From: JAWPMT01 sp965229785
GTDB lineage: Bacteria > Bacteroidota > Bacteroidia > Cytophagales > Cyclobacteriaceae
Length of the DNA stretch: 64,000 bases
Assembly: GCA_965229785.1 (NCBI GenBank)
Contig: CBDDJS010000001.1
Span: forward strand, 992,001 to 1,056,000
Reading direction: 5' to 3'
Below are positions 54,101 through 63,015 of the stretch, one piece after another (the stretch's first letter is position 1; each line of letters opens with the position of its first letter). The position numbers were made by a program, and so were the translations under genes. Below the pieces are notes generated by a model. It saw only the letters and a list, made by a program, of their open reading frames with translations. It was not told the origin of the DNA and made no database searches.

Positions 54101-57050
54101 CTTCACTAGCTTCAGCCTGGAGGAGCAACTGGCGCCTGCGGTCATCGATGCACAAAATCATACCATTACCATAGAGGTAATTGCTTGTCAGGACCTTACC
54201 AGCCTTATTCCGGAATTTGAATTGTCTCCCAATGCAACTACAACGGTAGCTTCTGTCAGTCAACAGAGTGGCGTGACTGCCAATGATTATTCTTCCTCGG
54301 TGACCTATGTGGTTACCGCAGAAGATGGAGTTACTGAAAATTGGACGGTTACCGTCTCTACGGGGTTAGTCGACAACATCGTAGAAACCCTGGAAGCTTG
54401 TGAGAGCTACGAATTTGATGGAAATACTTTGACTACTTCAGGTCAGTATTTTGGCTCATTTACCAATATGAACGGCTGCGATAGCCTGGTGACGCTGAAC
54501 CTGACCATTTTGGACCCCAGTTCAGGGCATGATGCGGTTACGGTTTGTGAAAGCTACGAGTGGGAAGGTACGGTCTATACGGCCTCAGGCGTCTATCAGG
54601 AGATATTGACCAATGCCGTAGGCTGCGACAGTACGGCTACCTTGAACCTGACCATTCTCGAAGCGACCTCTGGTAATGATGCCGTGACCGTTTGTGAAAG
54701 CTATGAGTGGGAAGGTACGGTCTACACTACCTCAGGTATTTATCAGGAGATCCTGACGAATGCAGTAGGTTGTGATAGCACAGCCACTTTGAACTTGACC
54801 ATCTTAGAACCTACTTCCGGAGATGATGCGGTGACTGTTTGTGAAAGCTATGAATGGGAAGGCATGGTTTACACTGCTTCCGGTACTTACCAGGAGATAT
54901 TGACTAATTCGGTAGGTTGCGACAGTACCGCGACCTTGAACCTGACGATCCTGGAACCCACTTCGGGAGATGATGATATTGAAGCTTGTGTAAGTTATGA
55001 ATGGGAAGGTATGGTTTACACTGCTTCCGGTACCTATCAGGAGATCTTGACCAACGCGGTAGGATGTGACAGTACGGCTACCTTGAACCTGACCATTCTC
55101 GAAGCGACCTCTGGTAATGATGCCGTGACCGTTTGTGAAAGCTATGAGTGGGAAGGTACGGTCTACACTACTTCAGGTATTTATCAGGAGATCCTGACGA
55201 ATGCCGTAGGTTGTGATAGCACAGCCACTTTGAACTTGACCATCTTAGAACCTACTTCCGGAGATGATGCGGTGACTGTTTGTGAAAGCTATGAATGGGA
55301 AGGCATGGTTTACACTGCTTCCGGTACTTACCAGGAGATATTGACTAATTCGGTAGGTTGCGACAGTACCGCGACCTTGAACCTGACGATTCTGGAACCC
55401 ACTTCGGGAGATGATGATATTGAAGCTTGTGTAAGTTATGAATGGGAAGGTATGGTTTACACTGCTTCCGGTACCTATCAGGAGATCTTGACCAACGCGG
55501 TAGGATGTGATAGTACAGCCACGTTGAATCTGACCATTCTCGAACCCACTTCCGGAAGTGCGACCATTGATGCTTGCGAAAGCTATGAATGGGAAGGTAA
55601 CGTCTACACGTCATCAGGTACCTATCAGAAGATACTGACGAACTCTGTAGGTTGTGACAGCACAGCAACCCTAAAGCTAAGTATTCTGGAGCCTTCCTCG
55701 GGAGTAGCAAAAGTGACCGTATGTGATAGCTATGAATGGGAAGGTACGGTATATACTACTTCAGGGGTTTATCAAGAGATCCTTACTAACGCAGTAGGGT
55801 GTGACAGCACGGTTACCCTGAATTTAACGGTATTAGGATCTACGACTGGTGAAAAAGAAGTTTCGGTTTGCGAAAGCTACAAATGGCAAGGAACCGTCTA
55901 CACCACATCAGGCACCTATCAGGAGGTATTGACCAATTCAGTAGGCTGTGATAGTACGGCCACTTTGAAGTTGACCATTCTGGAGCCAACAACGGGAGTA
56001 GAAGAGGTGGAGGCCTGCGGAAGTTATGAGTGGGAAGGTACTATCTACACAACTTCAGGCACTTATCAGGAAATCCTGACGAATGCCGCAGGATGTGATA
56101 GTACGGCTACCTTAAATCTAAGTATCCTGGAATCCACTTTCAGTTTCGAAGAAGTAGAAGCTTGCGATAGTTACGAATGGAATGACCAGGTTTTGACAGA
56201 AAATGGTATTCATGAGATCATGCTGACTAATGCGGTAGGATGTGATAGTCTGGCGATAATTGACCTGACATTACTGGAATCAACATTTGGTGAAGAAACG
56301 GTGGTTGCCTGTGGAAGTTACGAATGGGAAGGAGAACGCTTTGAATCCTCAGGTATTTACGAAATGATTCTCGCAGGTTCCAATGGGTGTGATAGTGTGG
56401 CTACCCTTAACTTGACCATCGGACAGGAAGAACTCCACGAGGTGATTATGGATGTCTGCTCCGGATATACTTTTGGATCGCAACAGATCACTTCGTCGGG
56501 TCTTTATCAAGAGACTTTTAGCAATTCGCTTGGGTGTGATAGTACCGTATTGCTCACCGCTGAGGTTTTTGATGCACCCGTCAATGGGATCATCCGCTCG
56601 GGGGCCACATTAATGGCCGAAGACAATTCCGAAGGAATGGTTTATCAATGGTATGATTGCTCAACCGATCAAAAACTGGAAGGTGAAACCAATAAAGAGT
56701 TTATACCTGATTCGAATGGAGATTATTCATTGGAAATATCCAATGGTGTATGTTCGGTCCAAACGACATGTTTCAGTTATAGCCGAGAAGACAATGTACT
56801 AAGTTCTGATCGTGAAGGAAGTGTGGTTTCCGTATATCCGAATCCCACTTCGGAAAAGGTTCAGGTCACCTTCCCGAAAGGAGACAAAAGTGATATAGTG
56901 ATTTTTGGATTAGATGGTAGGATAATAGTGGAGGCAGATGTTTCCGGACAAACCAGGTTTGAGTATACGTTACCAGAACCGGGGTTGTACCTTTTACAGA
57001 TCAATTCTTCTTCAGGCCAGCAGGATTTCATTAAAGTGCTCAGGAAGTAA
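51138..57050 (+). CDS. Giant T9SS-secreted surface protein with beta-helix, TIG, FG-GAP and Cys-Asp-Ser repeats
   Basis: 1970 residues from ATG 51138 (signal peptide MTCKVFVFFLVSILCCFYDP). An upstream TTG (51000) would add 46 residues before the signal and is not used. A parallel beta-helix (about 20-520; many ISNxxNIxLExL and NVxSNNKIYDG turns) is followed by a TIG domain (about 535-620, FTPTSGPIGSVIFINGANF), FG-GAP repeats (DMDGDGLVD, DFDGDGKLD, DLDGDGKID, DIDGDGVLD), a cadherin-like stretch, fifteen 49-residue repeats (C-x-SYEWEGxxYxxSGxYQEILTNxVGCDSTATLNLTIL), an Ig-like stretch and a T9SS sorting domain (VYPNPTSEKVQV to the end). It is paralogous to the protein at 35512 over TIG, FG-GAP and repeats; the beta-helix is specific to this one. 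A 441-base block is duplicated almost exactly. Confidence 0.9.
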   Translation: MTCKVFVFFLVSILCCFYDPLIAQSLSGNYTIGNADGTEDYPTLSAAIADLKSGTITGDIELNISNGTYNETMDLSGINNGNFTITFSGANKDFTIIHPMGNIAANKSGISISNTNNIVLEKFTLVMDDISSSRVFYDENETKGISISNASNIDLENLILSNSKHVFSQSQRVYIASAVSLVDVEAVTVKSCDLSGAGFLIRLDDFETVSISDSEFSEGQMHIWHSRTVENDADGLTIQGNTFTGPFPTGRSAAAISLFGRGGTASSYSSNLVIKDNVIDTKVAASDDGIIGIYAQGQADAEVSNNKIYDGSFGIRFDGSFSSVLASNEVYGPSNYGLYLQLGGQLDVINNIFTSSNQTAFISAPADIRLAHNTLYASGTQPALRIFREGGDSLVVVNNIFSVENTVGSEVVITDVTADDIRIDHNLYSGNANTYTIAAYRLGADIGQINGLEYYASSLNDWQANQTSYDQNSQSFIPTFAGAQDLHITDASSYRYGTPIEFINSDIDGDYRDVKDGIDVGADQYCNPTCLPPAPPAVSSFTPTSGPIGSVIFINGANFESTPADNVVTIGGVQATVLTASPTLLSVEIPAGAASGPVSVLANGLIGQSGVSFHVAFDSDGTIADEGFAISDVLFPERRLDRFDMVTLASGDMDGDGLVDLITANRSDSSVAIYRNISTGYDNISFENRLIFPTAGEPNELVLEDFDGDGKLDIAVGQEDRTHFSVFRNTSTTGISMADRQDFQTPGHTFSIAAGDLDGDGKIDLATIIKDSSELILFKNTSTIGSIRFSNQGTYSTDANPVDLKVADVDQDQVPDVVVISNSEQSLSVFLNDGAMNLAPQVDFNTGSQPNYVTAGDIDGDGVLDLAVATQSGIRIFGNSSSVGSLNFSSQDVGNTATKRLLFSDINGDNAPDLVSIDGDIKIKENTSSVGAISFDTEVAIVPEVGTVSLHVSDFNHDGEPDIATSGWASSFFDFAVEIFRNFGSGNSFTSFSLEEQLAPAVIDAQNHTITIEVIACQDLTSLIPEFELSPNATTTVASVSQQSGVTANDYSSSVTYVVTAEDGVTENWTVTVSTGLVDNIVETLEACESYEFDGNTLTTSGQYFGSFTNMNGCDSLVTLNLTILDPSSGHDAVTVCESYEWEGTVYTASGVYQEILTNAVGCDSTATLNLTILEATSGNDAVTVCESYEWEGTVYTTSGIYQEILTNAVGCDSTATLNLTILEPTSGDDAVTVCESYEWEGMVYTASGTYQEILTNSVGCDSTATLNLTILEPTSGDDDIEACVSYEWEGMVYTASGTYQEILTNAVGCDSTATLNLTILEATSGNDAVTVCESYEWEGTVYTTSGIYQEILTNAVGCDSTATLNLTILEPTSGDDAVTVCESYEWEGMVYTASGTYQEILTNSVGCDSTATLNLTILEPTSGDDDIEACVSYEWEGMVYTASGTYQEILTNAVGCDSTATLNLTILEPTSGSATIDACESYEWEGNVYTSSGTYQKILTNSVGCDSTATLKLSILEPSSGVAKVTVCDSYEWEGTVYTTSGVYQEILTNAVGCDSTVTLNLTVLGSTTGEKEVSVCESYKWQGTVYTTSGTYQEVLTNSVGCDSTATLKLTILEPTTGVEEVEACGSYEWEGTIYTTSGTYQEILTNAAGCDSTATLNLSILESTFSFEEVEACDSYEWNDQVLTENGIHEIMLTNAVGCDSLAIIDLTLLESTFGEETVVACGSYEWEGERFESSGIYEMILAGSNGCDSVATLNLTIGQEELHEVIMDVCSGYTFGSQQITSSGLYQETFSNSLGCDSTVLLTAEVFDAPVNGIIRSGATLMAEDNSEGMVYQWYDCSTDQKLEGETNKEFIPDSNGDYSLEISNGVCSVQTTCFSYSREDNVLSSDREGSVVSVYPNPTSEKVQVTFPKGDKSDIVIFGLDGRIIVEADVSGQTRFEYTLPEPGLYLLQINSSSGQQDFIKVLRK
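54660..55541 (+). repeat. Near-identical 441-bp tandem duplication inside the second giant gene
   Basis: Bases 54660-55100 and 55101-55541 are two copies of a block of three 147-bp repeat units (49 residues each). I find only three differences across most of the block (for example CTACCTCAGG against CTACTTCAGG), with divergence beginning in the last 40 bases or so. The reading frame is kept. Confidence 0.85.
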
Positions 57051-57089
57051 TTGTCGGAGATTTCTCCATTCACAACGGCGGCGGTTAAG

Positions 57090-57116
57090 AGGTGCGACTT
57101 TCGGGTTGCACCTTTT
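57090..57116 (+). terminator. Terminator after the second giant gene
   Basis: AGGTGCGAC (57090-57098) pairs with GTTGCACCT (57105-57113) with one G-U pair, loop of six bases, followed by TTTT. Confidence 0.65.
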
Positions 57117-57209
57117 CCTTGCCGCCCATTTGTCCGTGGTTGTGATAGGTATTGAGCAATGACTCAGCTAACTTTAAATACTTCAATTTTTTGCTGTAAA
57201 AAGTAGAGG

Positions 57210-60200
57210 ATGGGAAAGGGCCTGAATATGCTTTCATTCATTCGTTTTAAGAATATGCCTGGGAGTTTTACGCTAAACTTTCGACGATTTTCTGGTTGGC
57301 TACTAATTCTTCTCGCTTTCCGGACACATGCCCAAATTGCTCAATATGAGTTCAATTCGGATTTTCAGGATGGAATTGGTGACTACCATGCTACGACGGT
57401 CGGGAATCCTGCTATTGTCGATGACCAATATGTGACCATGGAAGTAAGCGACTATTTATTGTTGGCGCAAGCCTTAAGTTCAGCAATTGATACCACCACG
57501 TCATTTGAAATTCGGATCAGGTTTAAGGTTGAAGGAGATTGGAGGGCTACTGAAGATGAGGACGCCCGGATCATCTTTTCGAGCAAGATCGACTATGATC
57601 AGCGACTAGGTGGCTTTGACATTACTGCAAGACAATGGGAGGGCCAGCTGAGGATAATTACCACTTTTGGCGATGGGTTGGTTTATGGCCCAAATAACCT
57701 TCAGTCTGAAGGGAAACTCGATTTTGTAAGTGACATTGATTCAGGGATTTGGTACGAACTCAGTATGAAGATCTTTTTTGATGCTGCGATACCCTATATC
57801 CAATACACAGTGAATAATGCCGTTTCGATTTCTTATTTCGATGAACGTCTGGATTATCATGGGTTTTTGCATACCCTGAGTCAGCAAATGGCAATTGGAT
57901 CTGATATCAATAATTATGTGAATGTGTGGGATCCACCCCCAAGCCTGGACCTACAGGTTGATTATTTGATCATCGGAAGTCCTGTTTTACCCGGAGATCC
58001 TGAGCAGATTGGGACTGTTCTGGGAAAGTTGACCGAACACCTCCATGGAAATGCCTCCCTCACCGAGGATGAAATAAACGCTTTACATGGTGCATTTGTA
58101 AGCAATTGGGATGATCAGTCCTATGATGCTAATCAAGAAGAAATCCATACTTATATGGAGGCTTATTCCATGTCTTATGGAGCCATTTTTGATCAACCAT
58201 TCAAAGAATCCCCAGATCAATTCCATCCGATGGAAGCCATTCAATATCAAATGCAACAATGGATTCTGGACAATCAATATGATGCGGAGAACGTGGAAAA
58301 GATGGAAGGTTTGACTTTCAAAGATCACGAGTTGTTTCCCGGGGTAGTAAGTGATGAAGCACCCAGATTAGCTGCCACTTCTTTTACAATTGATGGAAAT
58401 TATCAGACAGATCCGGGATTCGGACTCAATGATCAGGAAGAAGTAATTCGTCCAAGTGGCTATTATGTTCCTCCCGGAGAGTTGGTGACCATTACGGTTC
58501 CGGAAGAAGCATTAAATCAGGGGATGACGCTTTTTGTAGGAGCTCATCGGAAGAACGTACAAGAGACCTGGAATGAATTTACCCGATATCCCCGGATTGC
58601 AACGCAGTACAATATCGATACGAAGATGTTCACGGTCGCCAATCCTTTTGGCGGAGGAATATATGTCACCATCCCTGATGGTAAACAATTAGGGGCATTG
58701 ACATTCGAAATAGCTGGAGCCGTAAAAGCACCTTATTACTCAACAAAGGAAGGTTTTTCTACTTCACTTGAAGCGTTTCAATCAGAGGTCTCCAGGGGTT
58801 ATGTGCCCTGGGCGGATATGGAATCTTCAAAATTCATGTGTACTATACCTCAGGGCATGGCGAAAAATATTTCGAACCCAGATGCCGTCCTATCTGTTTG
58901 GGATGACATGTTCGATGCGGTTAATGTCGCGTTAGGCAGACCCCTTGATCGATTCAGAGGCGAATACCTGATGGTGGACAGGAATGGGCATGCCAAGTTT
59001 ACTGCGGCACCTGCGGCTTATCCCATGTCCATTGAAACGGTGGCCTTTCCTTATGAGTATCAAATGGATACACCCATAGAGGTAGAATCTGGAAAAGATT
59101 GGTACCAGGAAGCAGAACGCCGCAATTACATCTTCTTTCATGAATACGGGCATTTGCACAATATGCCGACATTGCTGTTTGAGCAAGAAACCAATGTACA
59201 CCTTCCGGCTACTGCCGCATATAGCATAGCCATGGGGGAGACCATAGATTCTGCTTTTGTTTATGCTCAAAATCAGAGATTGACCCTGGAGGAAGCGACT
59301 CTGGATTGGATTGTCACACCCAATTTTTACGAAGGGAAGCGCATAGGGTACGTATCGGACGGTCCATGGGATCAATTGTTGTACCAAAGTCGAGGGCTGG
59401 TGAAGTTGGTAGATATTGCTAAAATATTTGGTTGGGAAGCCTATGGTAAGATCAATGAGTACTTCTATCGCTATCAAATAGAGCATCCTTCCTGGAGTCC
59501 TTATTCTCTTGAGGATGACCAATGGATCGCGGTAGCTTCACAAGTACTTGGCGTCAATATGGCTCCGCATTTTGAATTTCATGGTATTCTTCCTTCTGAT
59601 AGCCTGGTGCTGGCTTTGCGGGATATTCCTGTTTCAGACATCATCAAAGATCGAATACTTCATTATCGATCTTTAGTGCCGGCCGACAATGAAGCCATTC
59701 AATCATGGTACACTTCTATGGTAGCGCACATGGACCCTGCATTTCATGTGCCCAGATGGGATTCAATCCGGGTCATTTATGATGAATTGCATGCTTCTAA
59801 GATAGTGGCGCGTATCGATTTGATCATTGATAAGTATTACAACCTCACAGCAGCCGATCTCAATGAAGAACCTGTGATCATCGGATTAGTGGAACCTTTG
59901 GTGATTGCTCAAAATAACCCCATTACGCTTTCTTTGGCCCATTTGGAAGTCGAGGATACGGACCATGTCTATCCCGATGATTTTACACTTTTCGTTAAGG
60001 ACGGTGAAAATTACAGCCTTGAAGGCTTTACGATTACTCCTGAAATTGATTTCACCGGGACTTTGCGTGTTCCGGTTACTGTAAGCGATGGTATTGAAGA
60101 AAGTGAGGAATACCTGATAGATGTTGAGGTAGAAAAGTTGAATGATATTCCGGTGATCATTGGTTTAGCCGAACCAATATCCATTCCACAAGATACTCCT

Positions 60201-60677
60201 TTAACGTTCAAGTTAAGTGATTTTCAGGTAGAGGATTTGGATCATGATTTTCCGGAGGATTTCACTTTCAGGATCGGGGAAGGAGAAAACTATTCTGTAG
60301 ATGATGAGACCATTTTGCCCGATTTGAGCTTCGTGGGTGAACTTTTGGTGCCAGTGATGGTCAATGATGGCATTGATGATAGTGAAGTCTTTGTGGCCCC
60401 GGTTGAAGTGCTGCTTGTGTTGGATGCAGCAGCAGTGAAACAAGATCAACTTCAGCTCTATCCGAACCCGGTGAGCGATTTTTTAAACCTGAACTTCGAT
60501 GACACGGGCAAGGTAATGTCGGTGAGTCTATTCTCATTCGATGGTAAACAGATGCGAAAATTTGTTCCCGATATGGGTCAGTCCGTCATGAACCTATCCA
60601 GTCTCCCGAAAGGAACCTATGTGTTAAAGATTGAGGGAACCCGGGGAGATTTTTGGGGAAGAGTGATCAAGGATTAG
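57210..60677 (+). CDS. T9SS-secreted M60-like (enhancin-type) metallopeptidase with LamG and cadherin-like domains
   Basis: 1155 residues; the signal region (FSGWLLILLAFRTHAQ) lies near 28-43, so the start could also be Met7 or Met16. An N-terminal LamG-like sandwich (about 45-250) is followed by an enhancin-type region: TRYPRIATQYNIDTKMFTVANPFGGGIYVTIPDG and the zinc site HEYGH (644-648) in YIFFHEYGHLHNMP, with GETIDSAFVY downstream as the likely third-ligand region. M60 peptidases cleave mucin-type glycoproteins. Two cadherin-like repeats (VIIGLVEPLVIAQNNPITLSL and VIIGLAEPISIPQDTPLTFKL) and a T9SS tail (LYPNPVSDFLNLNFDD to the end) complete it. It lies 159 bases after giant 2, past a terminator, so it probably has its own promoter. 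Confidence 0.85.
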   Translation: MGKGLNMLSFIRFKNMPGSFTLNFRRFSGWLLILLAFRTHAQIAQYEFNSDFQDGIGDYHATTVGNPAIVDDQYVTMEVSDYLLLAQALSSAIDTTTSFEIRIRFKVEGDWRATEDEDARIIFSSKIDYDQRLGGFDITARQWEGQLRIITTFGDGLVYGPNNLQSEGKLDFVSDIDSGIWYELSMKIFFDAAIPYIQYTVNNAVSISYFDERLDYHGFLHTLSQQMAIGSDINNYVNVWDPPPSLDLQVDYLIIGSPVLPGDPEQIGTVLGKLTEHLHGNASLTEDEINALHGAFVSNWDDQSYDANQEEIHTYMEAYSMSYGAIFDQPFKESPDQFHPMEAIQYQMQQWILDNQYDAENVEKMEGLTFKDHELFPGVVSDEAPRLAATSFTIDGNYQTDPGFGLNDQEEVIRPSGYYVPPGELVTITVPEEALNQGMTLFVGAHRKNVQETWNEFTRYPRIATQYNIDTKMFTVANPFGGGIYVTIPDGKQLGALTFEIAGAVKAPYYSTKEGFSTSLEAFQSEVSRGYVPWADMESSKFMCTIPQGMAKNISNPDAVLSVWDDMFDAVNVALGRPLDRFRGEYLMVDRNGHAKFTAAPAAYPMSIETVAFPYEYQMDTPIEVESGKDWYQEAERRNYIFFHEYGHLHNMPTLLFEQETNVHLPATAAYSIAMGETIDSAFVYAQNQRLTLEEATLDWIVTPNFYEGKRIGYVSDGPWDQLLYQSRGLVKLVDIAKIFGWEAYGKINEYFYRYQIEHPSWSPYSLEDDQWIAVASQVLGVNMAPHFEFHGILPSDSLVLALRDIPVSDIIKDRILHYRSLVPADNEAIQSWYTSMVAHMDPAFHVPRWDSIRVIYDELHASKIVARIDLIIDKYYNLTAADLNEEPVIIGLVEPLVIAQNNPITLSLAHLEVEDTDHVYPDDFTLFVKDGENYSLEGFTITPEIDFTGTLRVPVTVSDGIEESEEYLIDVEVEKLNDIPVIIGLAEPISIPQDTPLTFKLSDFQVEDLDHDFPEDFTFRIGEGENYSVDDETILPDLSFVGELLVPVMVNDGIDDSEVFVAPVEVLLVLDAAAVKQDQLQLYPNPVSDFLNLNFDDTGKVMSVSLFSFDGKQMRKFVPDMGQSVMNLSSLPKGTYVLKIEGTRGDFWGRVIKD

Positions 60678-60914
60678 AGAAAGGTTTCAGGAATCGACTA
60701 GTTGAGTGCAATATCAGAGCGTAATAACTACGCTAGCCAACACATAGTCTCGATGTTGTGCACGTGTCAGGTAAAGTCCTACGAAAAATATCAGGAAGTT
60801 AATGGTGTCAGGACTCCCTTTGATGTCAAAGAACAACTCCAAAATGCGTTATCAAAAGAAATTAATCATGCTTCAGGGAATTCCGTAAACTCGGATATTT
60901 ATTAGATTAACCGA

Positions 60915-61421
60915 TTGAATTTTTTTGGTTACATGTTCAAAAACAGCAGAAGGAAGAAACAAGCGATCCTGGAAAGCTATAAGCAGGTCAAGCAAGATTA
61001 TTTCGATTTTGAAAGGATATCACTTTATTTCTCTGGCGTGGATCATTCAGGAGCCAAACAGGTGATCGATCACCAGGTTTTAAACGACCTGGATTTTGAA
61101 GAGTTGTTTACGGCATTGGATCGAACAGTCTCTGCCGTCGGTCAGCAGTATCTCTATGCGAGGCTAAGGTTGATTCCTATGGAAACAACTCAGGTGGAGG
61201 CAAGAGAAGCGTATATCAAATTCCTGGAGCGAAATGTTGGCGAAAAGGAGTTCGCCGTTTTGGAATTAAGTGAGCTCAATAAGCCAGGAACCTATTTCCT
61301 CCAGAGGTTATTTTTTGGCACGAACCTGGAAAAACCGCGATGGTTCTGGCTCGTTCCCATCTTGTCGGGAATGTCGATGGAGCTGTTTTCCTTTCAATTT
61401 TCTTTCCGTCTATATGGTTGA
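60915..61421 (+). pseudogene. MutS-like ATPase, N-terminal fragment (frameshifted)
   Basis: 168 residues from TTG 60915 (or ATG 60933). It reads SYKQVKQDYFDFERISLYF, then LDRTVSAVGQQYLYARLR and ERNVGEKEFAVLELSELNKPGTYFLQRLFF, the N-terminal half of the Bacteroidota MutS-related membrane ATPases (about 600 residues). It runs into a stop at 61421 in the first transmembrane segment. Adding one T to the run near 61385-61388 continues the frame smoothly into the downstream part, giving a hydrophobic stretch LFFLSIFFPSIWLITFLII. No classical slippery heptamer is present. Either a real inactivating deletion or a sequence error. Confidence 0.75.
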
Positions 61422-62563
61422 TTACTTTCCTGATTATTCTGATCAATTCTATCGTCCATTTATGGAACAAGAATAACTTGATGACCTATTCTAATTCCAT
61501 ACCGCAATTGATGAGGCTGCACCGTGTGGCAACTAATCTGTTAGATCGCGGATTATTTGAAGGTAGAGACAGAACGGTTGCCCATGCCACTAAAGTGCTT
61601 AATCATATCAGAAGATCTGCTTTTTTCTTTAAGTGGGAGACAAGGGCATCTGATGATTTAACTCAGGCGTTCGATTATTTGAAAGATCTCTTGAAAGCTG
61701 TTTTTTTATTAGAACCGATCTTCTTTTTCAAGATGATGAAACAGATTGAGGATCATCGTTATGAAATAAAGACCCTCTTTGAAGCTGTAGGAGAATTGGA
61801 TATGGCCATTTCTATCGCTTCATGGCGTGAATCTTTGCCCTATTATTGCCTGCCTGCATTCACCGAAAGCATGGATAAACAATGGAACGCTACCGGCATG
61901 TTTCATCCACTTATCGAACATCCGATTCCTAATGAATTGATTTTGGACGATGGTAAGTCCATTCTTTTGTCTGGTTCCAACATGTCGGGAAAAACAACGT
62001 TCGTCAGGACGCTGGGCATCAATGCCTTGTTAGCGCAGACACTGAACACTGCCTGTGCTAAAACACTCTCGATTTCACGTTTTAAGGTATTTACGGCCAT
62101 TCGAATTACCGATGATTTGTTGGAAGACAGCAGCTACTACTTTGAGGAGGTGAAAGTGATGAAATTACTAGTCGAGGAAAGTCGTAATGGAGATTTTAAT
62201 TTGTTTTTGCTCGACGAACTTTTCAAGGGGACCAATACCGTAGAAAGAATTGCTTCCGGGAAATCTCTTTTGTCGTATTTGAACCACGACAAGAATCTGG
62301 TCTGTTGTTCAACGCATGACCTTGAATTGATTGATTACCTGGAAGGGGAATTTGATTTCTTTCATTTTGAAGAGATCATTCATGAAGGTCAATTACACTT
62401 TGATTACCAGTTGAAGAAGGGAGGACTAAACAACACTAACGCGATTCGGTTGCTGGAGATCAATGGATTTCCAGACCATATTACTGCTGAAGCATTTGAT
62501 CTTGCAAAAGAAATCATGGAATTGAAGCATTCGGCCAGGGGAAAAACGACAAGCAGGTCGTAA
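61340..62563 (+). pseudogene. MutS-like ATPase, C-terminal fragment (frameshifted)
   Basis: The frame joins the N-terminal fragment near 61389; residues coded before that point are out of frame. It holds two transmembrane segments near its start, a helical lever region and the MutS ATPase: Walker A GSNMSGKTTFVRTLG, LEDSSYYFEEVKVM, Walker B with signature NLFLLDELFKGTNTVERIASG, and VCCSTHDLELI. These membrane-linked MutS relatives lack the mismatch-recognition domain and probably have no role in mismatch repair. The ATPase itself is intact, so only the join is in doubt. Confidence 0.78.
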
Positions 62564-62836
62564 ATGAAGATCACAACATTTCTGAGAACCATCATTAGTG
62601 AAAACTTTATTTAAGGATTATTGTGCTACCCCGCTAGCGTAATCCGCACAAAGTGGTTCACCGTACCATCGGCAGGAAATCCAGAATCAAGAAATCACCA
62701 TATCAAAAGCAGAAAAACGAAAGGCTGATTAACTCAATCACTGTGGATCAATGGAGAAATTATATTCCTCCCCAGATTTACGGATTGATCCGTTAATGAG
62801 CCATATGATTTTGTATGGTTAACCCTCTAACAAAAC

Positions 62837-62865
62837 AAAAGTGCATCCCTTGGGGATGCACTTTT
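62837..62865. terminator. Strong bidirectional hairpin terminator
   Basis: A perfect 13-bp stem, AAAAGTGCATCCC (62837-62849) with GGGATGCACTTTT (62853-62865), around TTG. Works in both directions. It ends either a long 3' region of the MutS-like transcript or an unannotated small RNA. Confidence 0.75.
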
Positions 62866-63015
62866 ATAGCTCAGTGTTTGGTTGAATAAAGCTGACTCTT
62901 AATGATTAACTGGTTCTTAATAAAATGAAGTATCTAGCTATAAACCTTCTGTAAGATTGCACGTTTTCATTAAACCAAAAGATAAATTTTCTTGAAATTG
63001 AATTATTTTATAACA

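Noticed and set aside
54380..56570. Regular 147-bp repeats resembling a CRISPR or satellite array
   Set aside because: The period is a multiple of three, the frame is open throughout and the repeats encode a conserved 49-residue motif. There are no short identical repeats with unique spacers and no cas genes.
60702..60905. A 67-residue open frame between the M60 gene and the MutS-like gene
   Set aside because: It starts with TTG, has no recognisable domain and lies in a 237-base spacer. I consider it chance.
61375..61421. Programmed -1 frameshifting in the MutS-like gene
   Set aside because: No X-XXY-YYZ heptamer occurs in the overlap in the right frame, and no following stem-loop was seen. 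A missing T in a homopolymer explains the change more simply.
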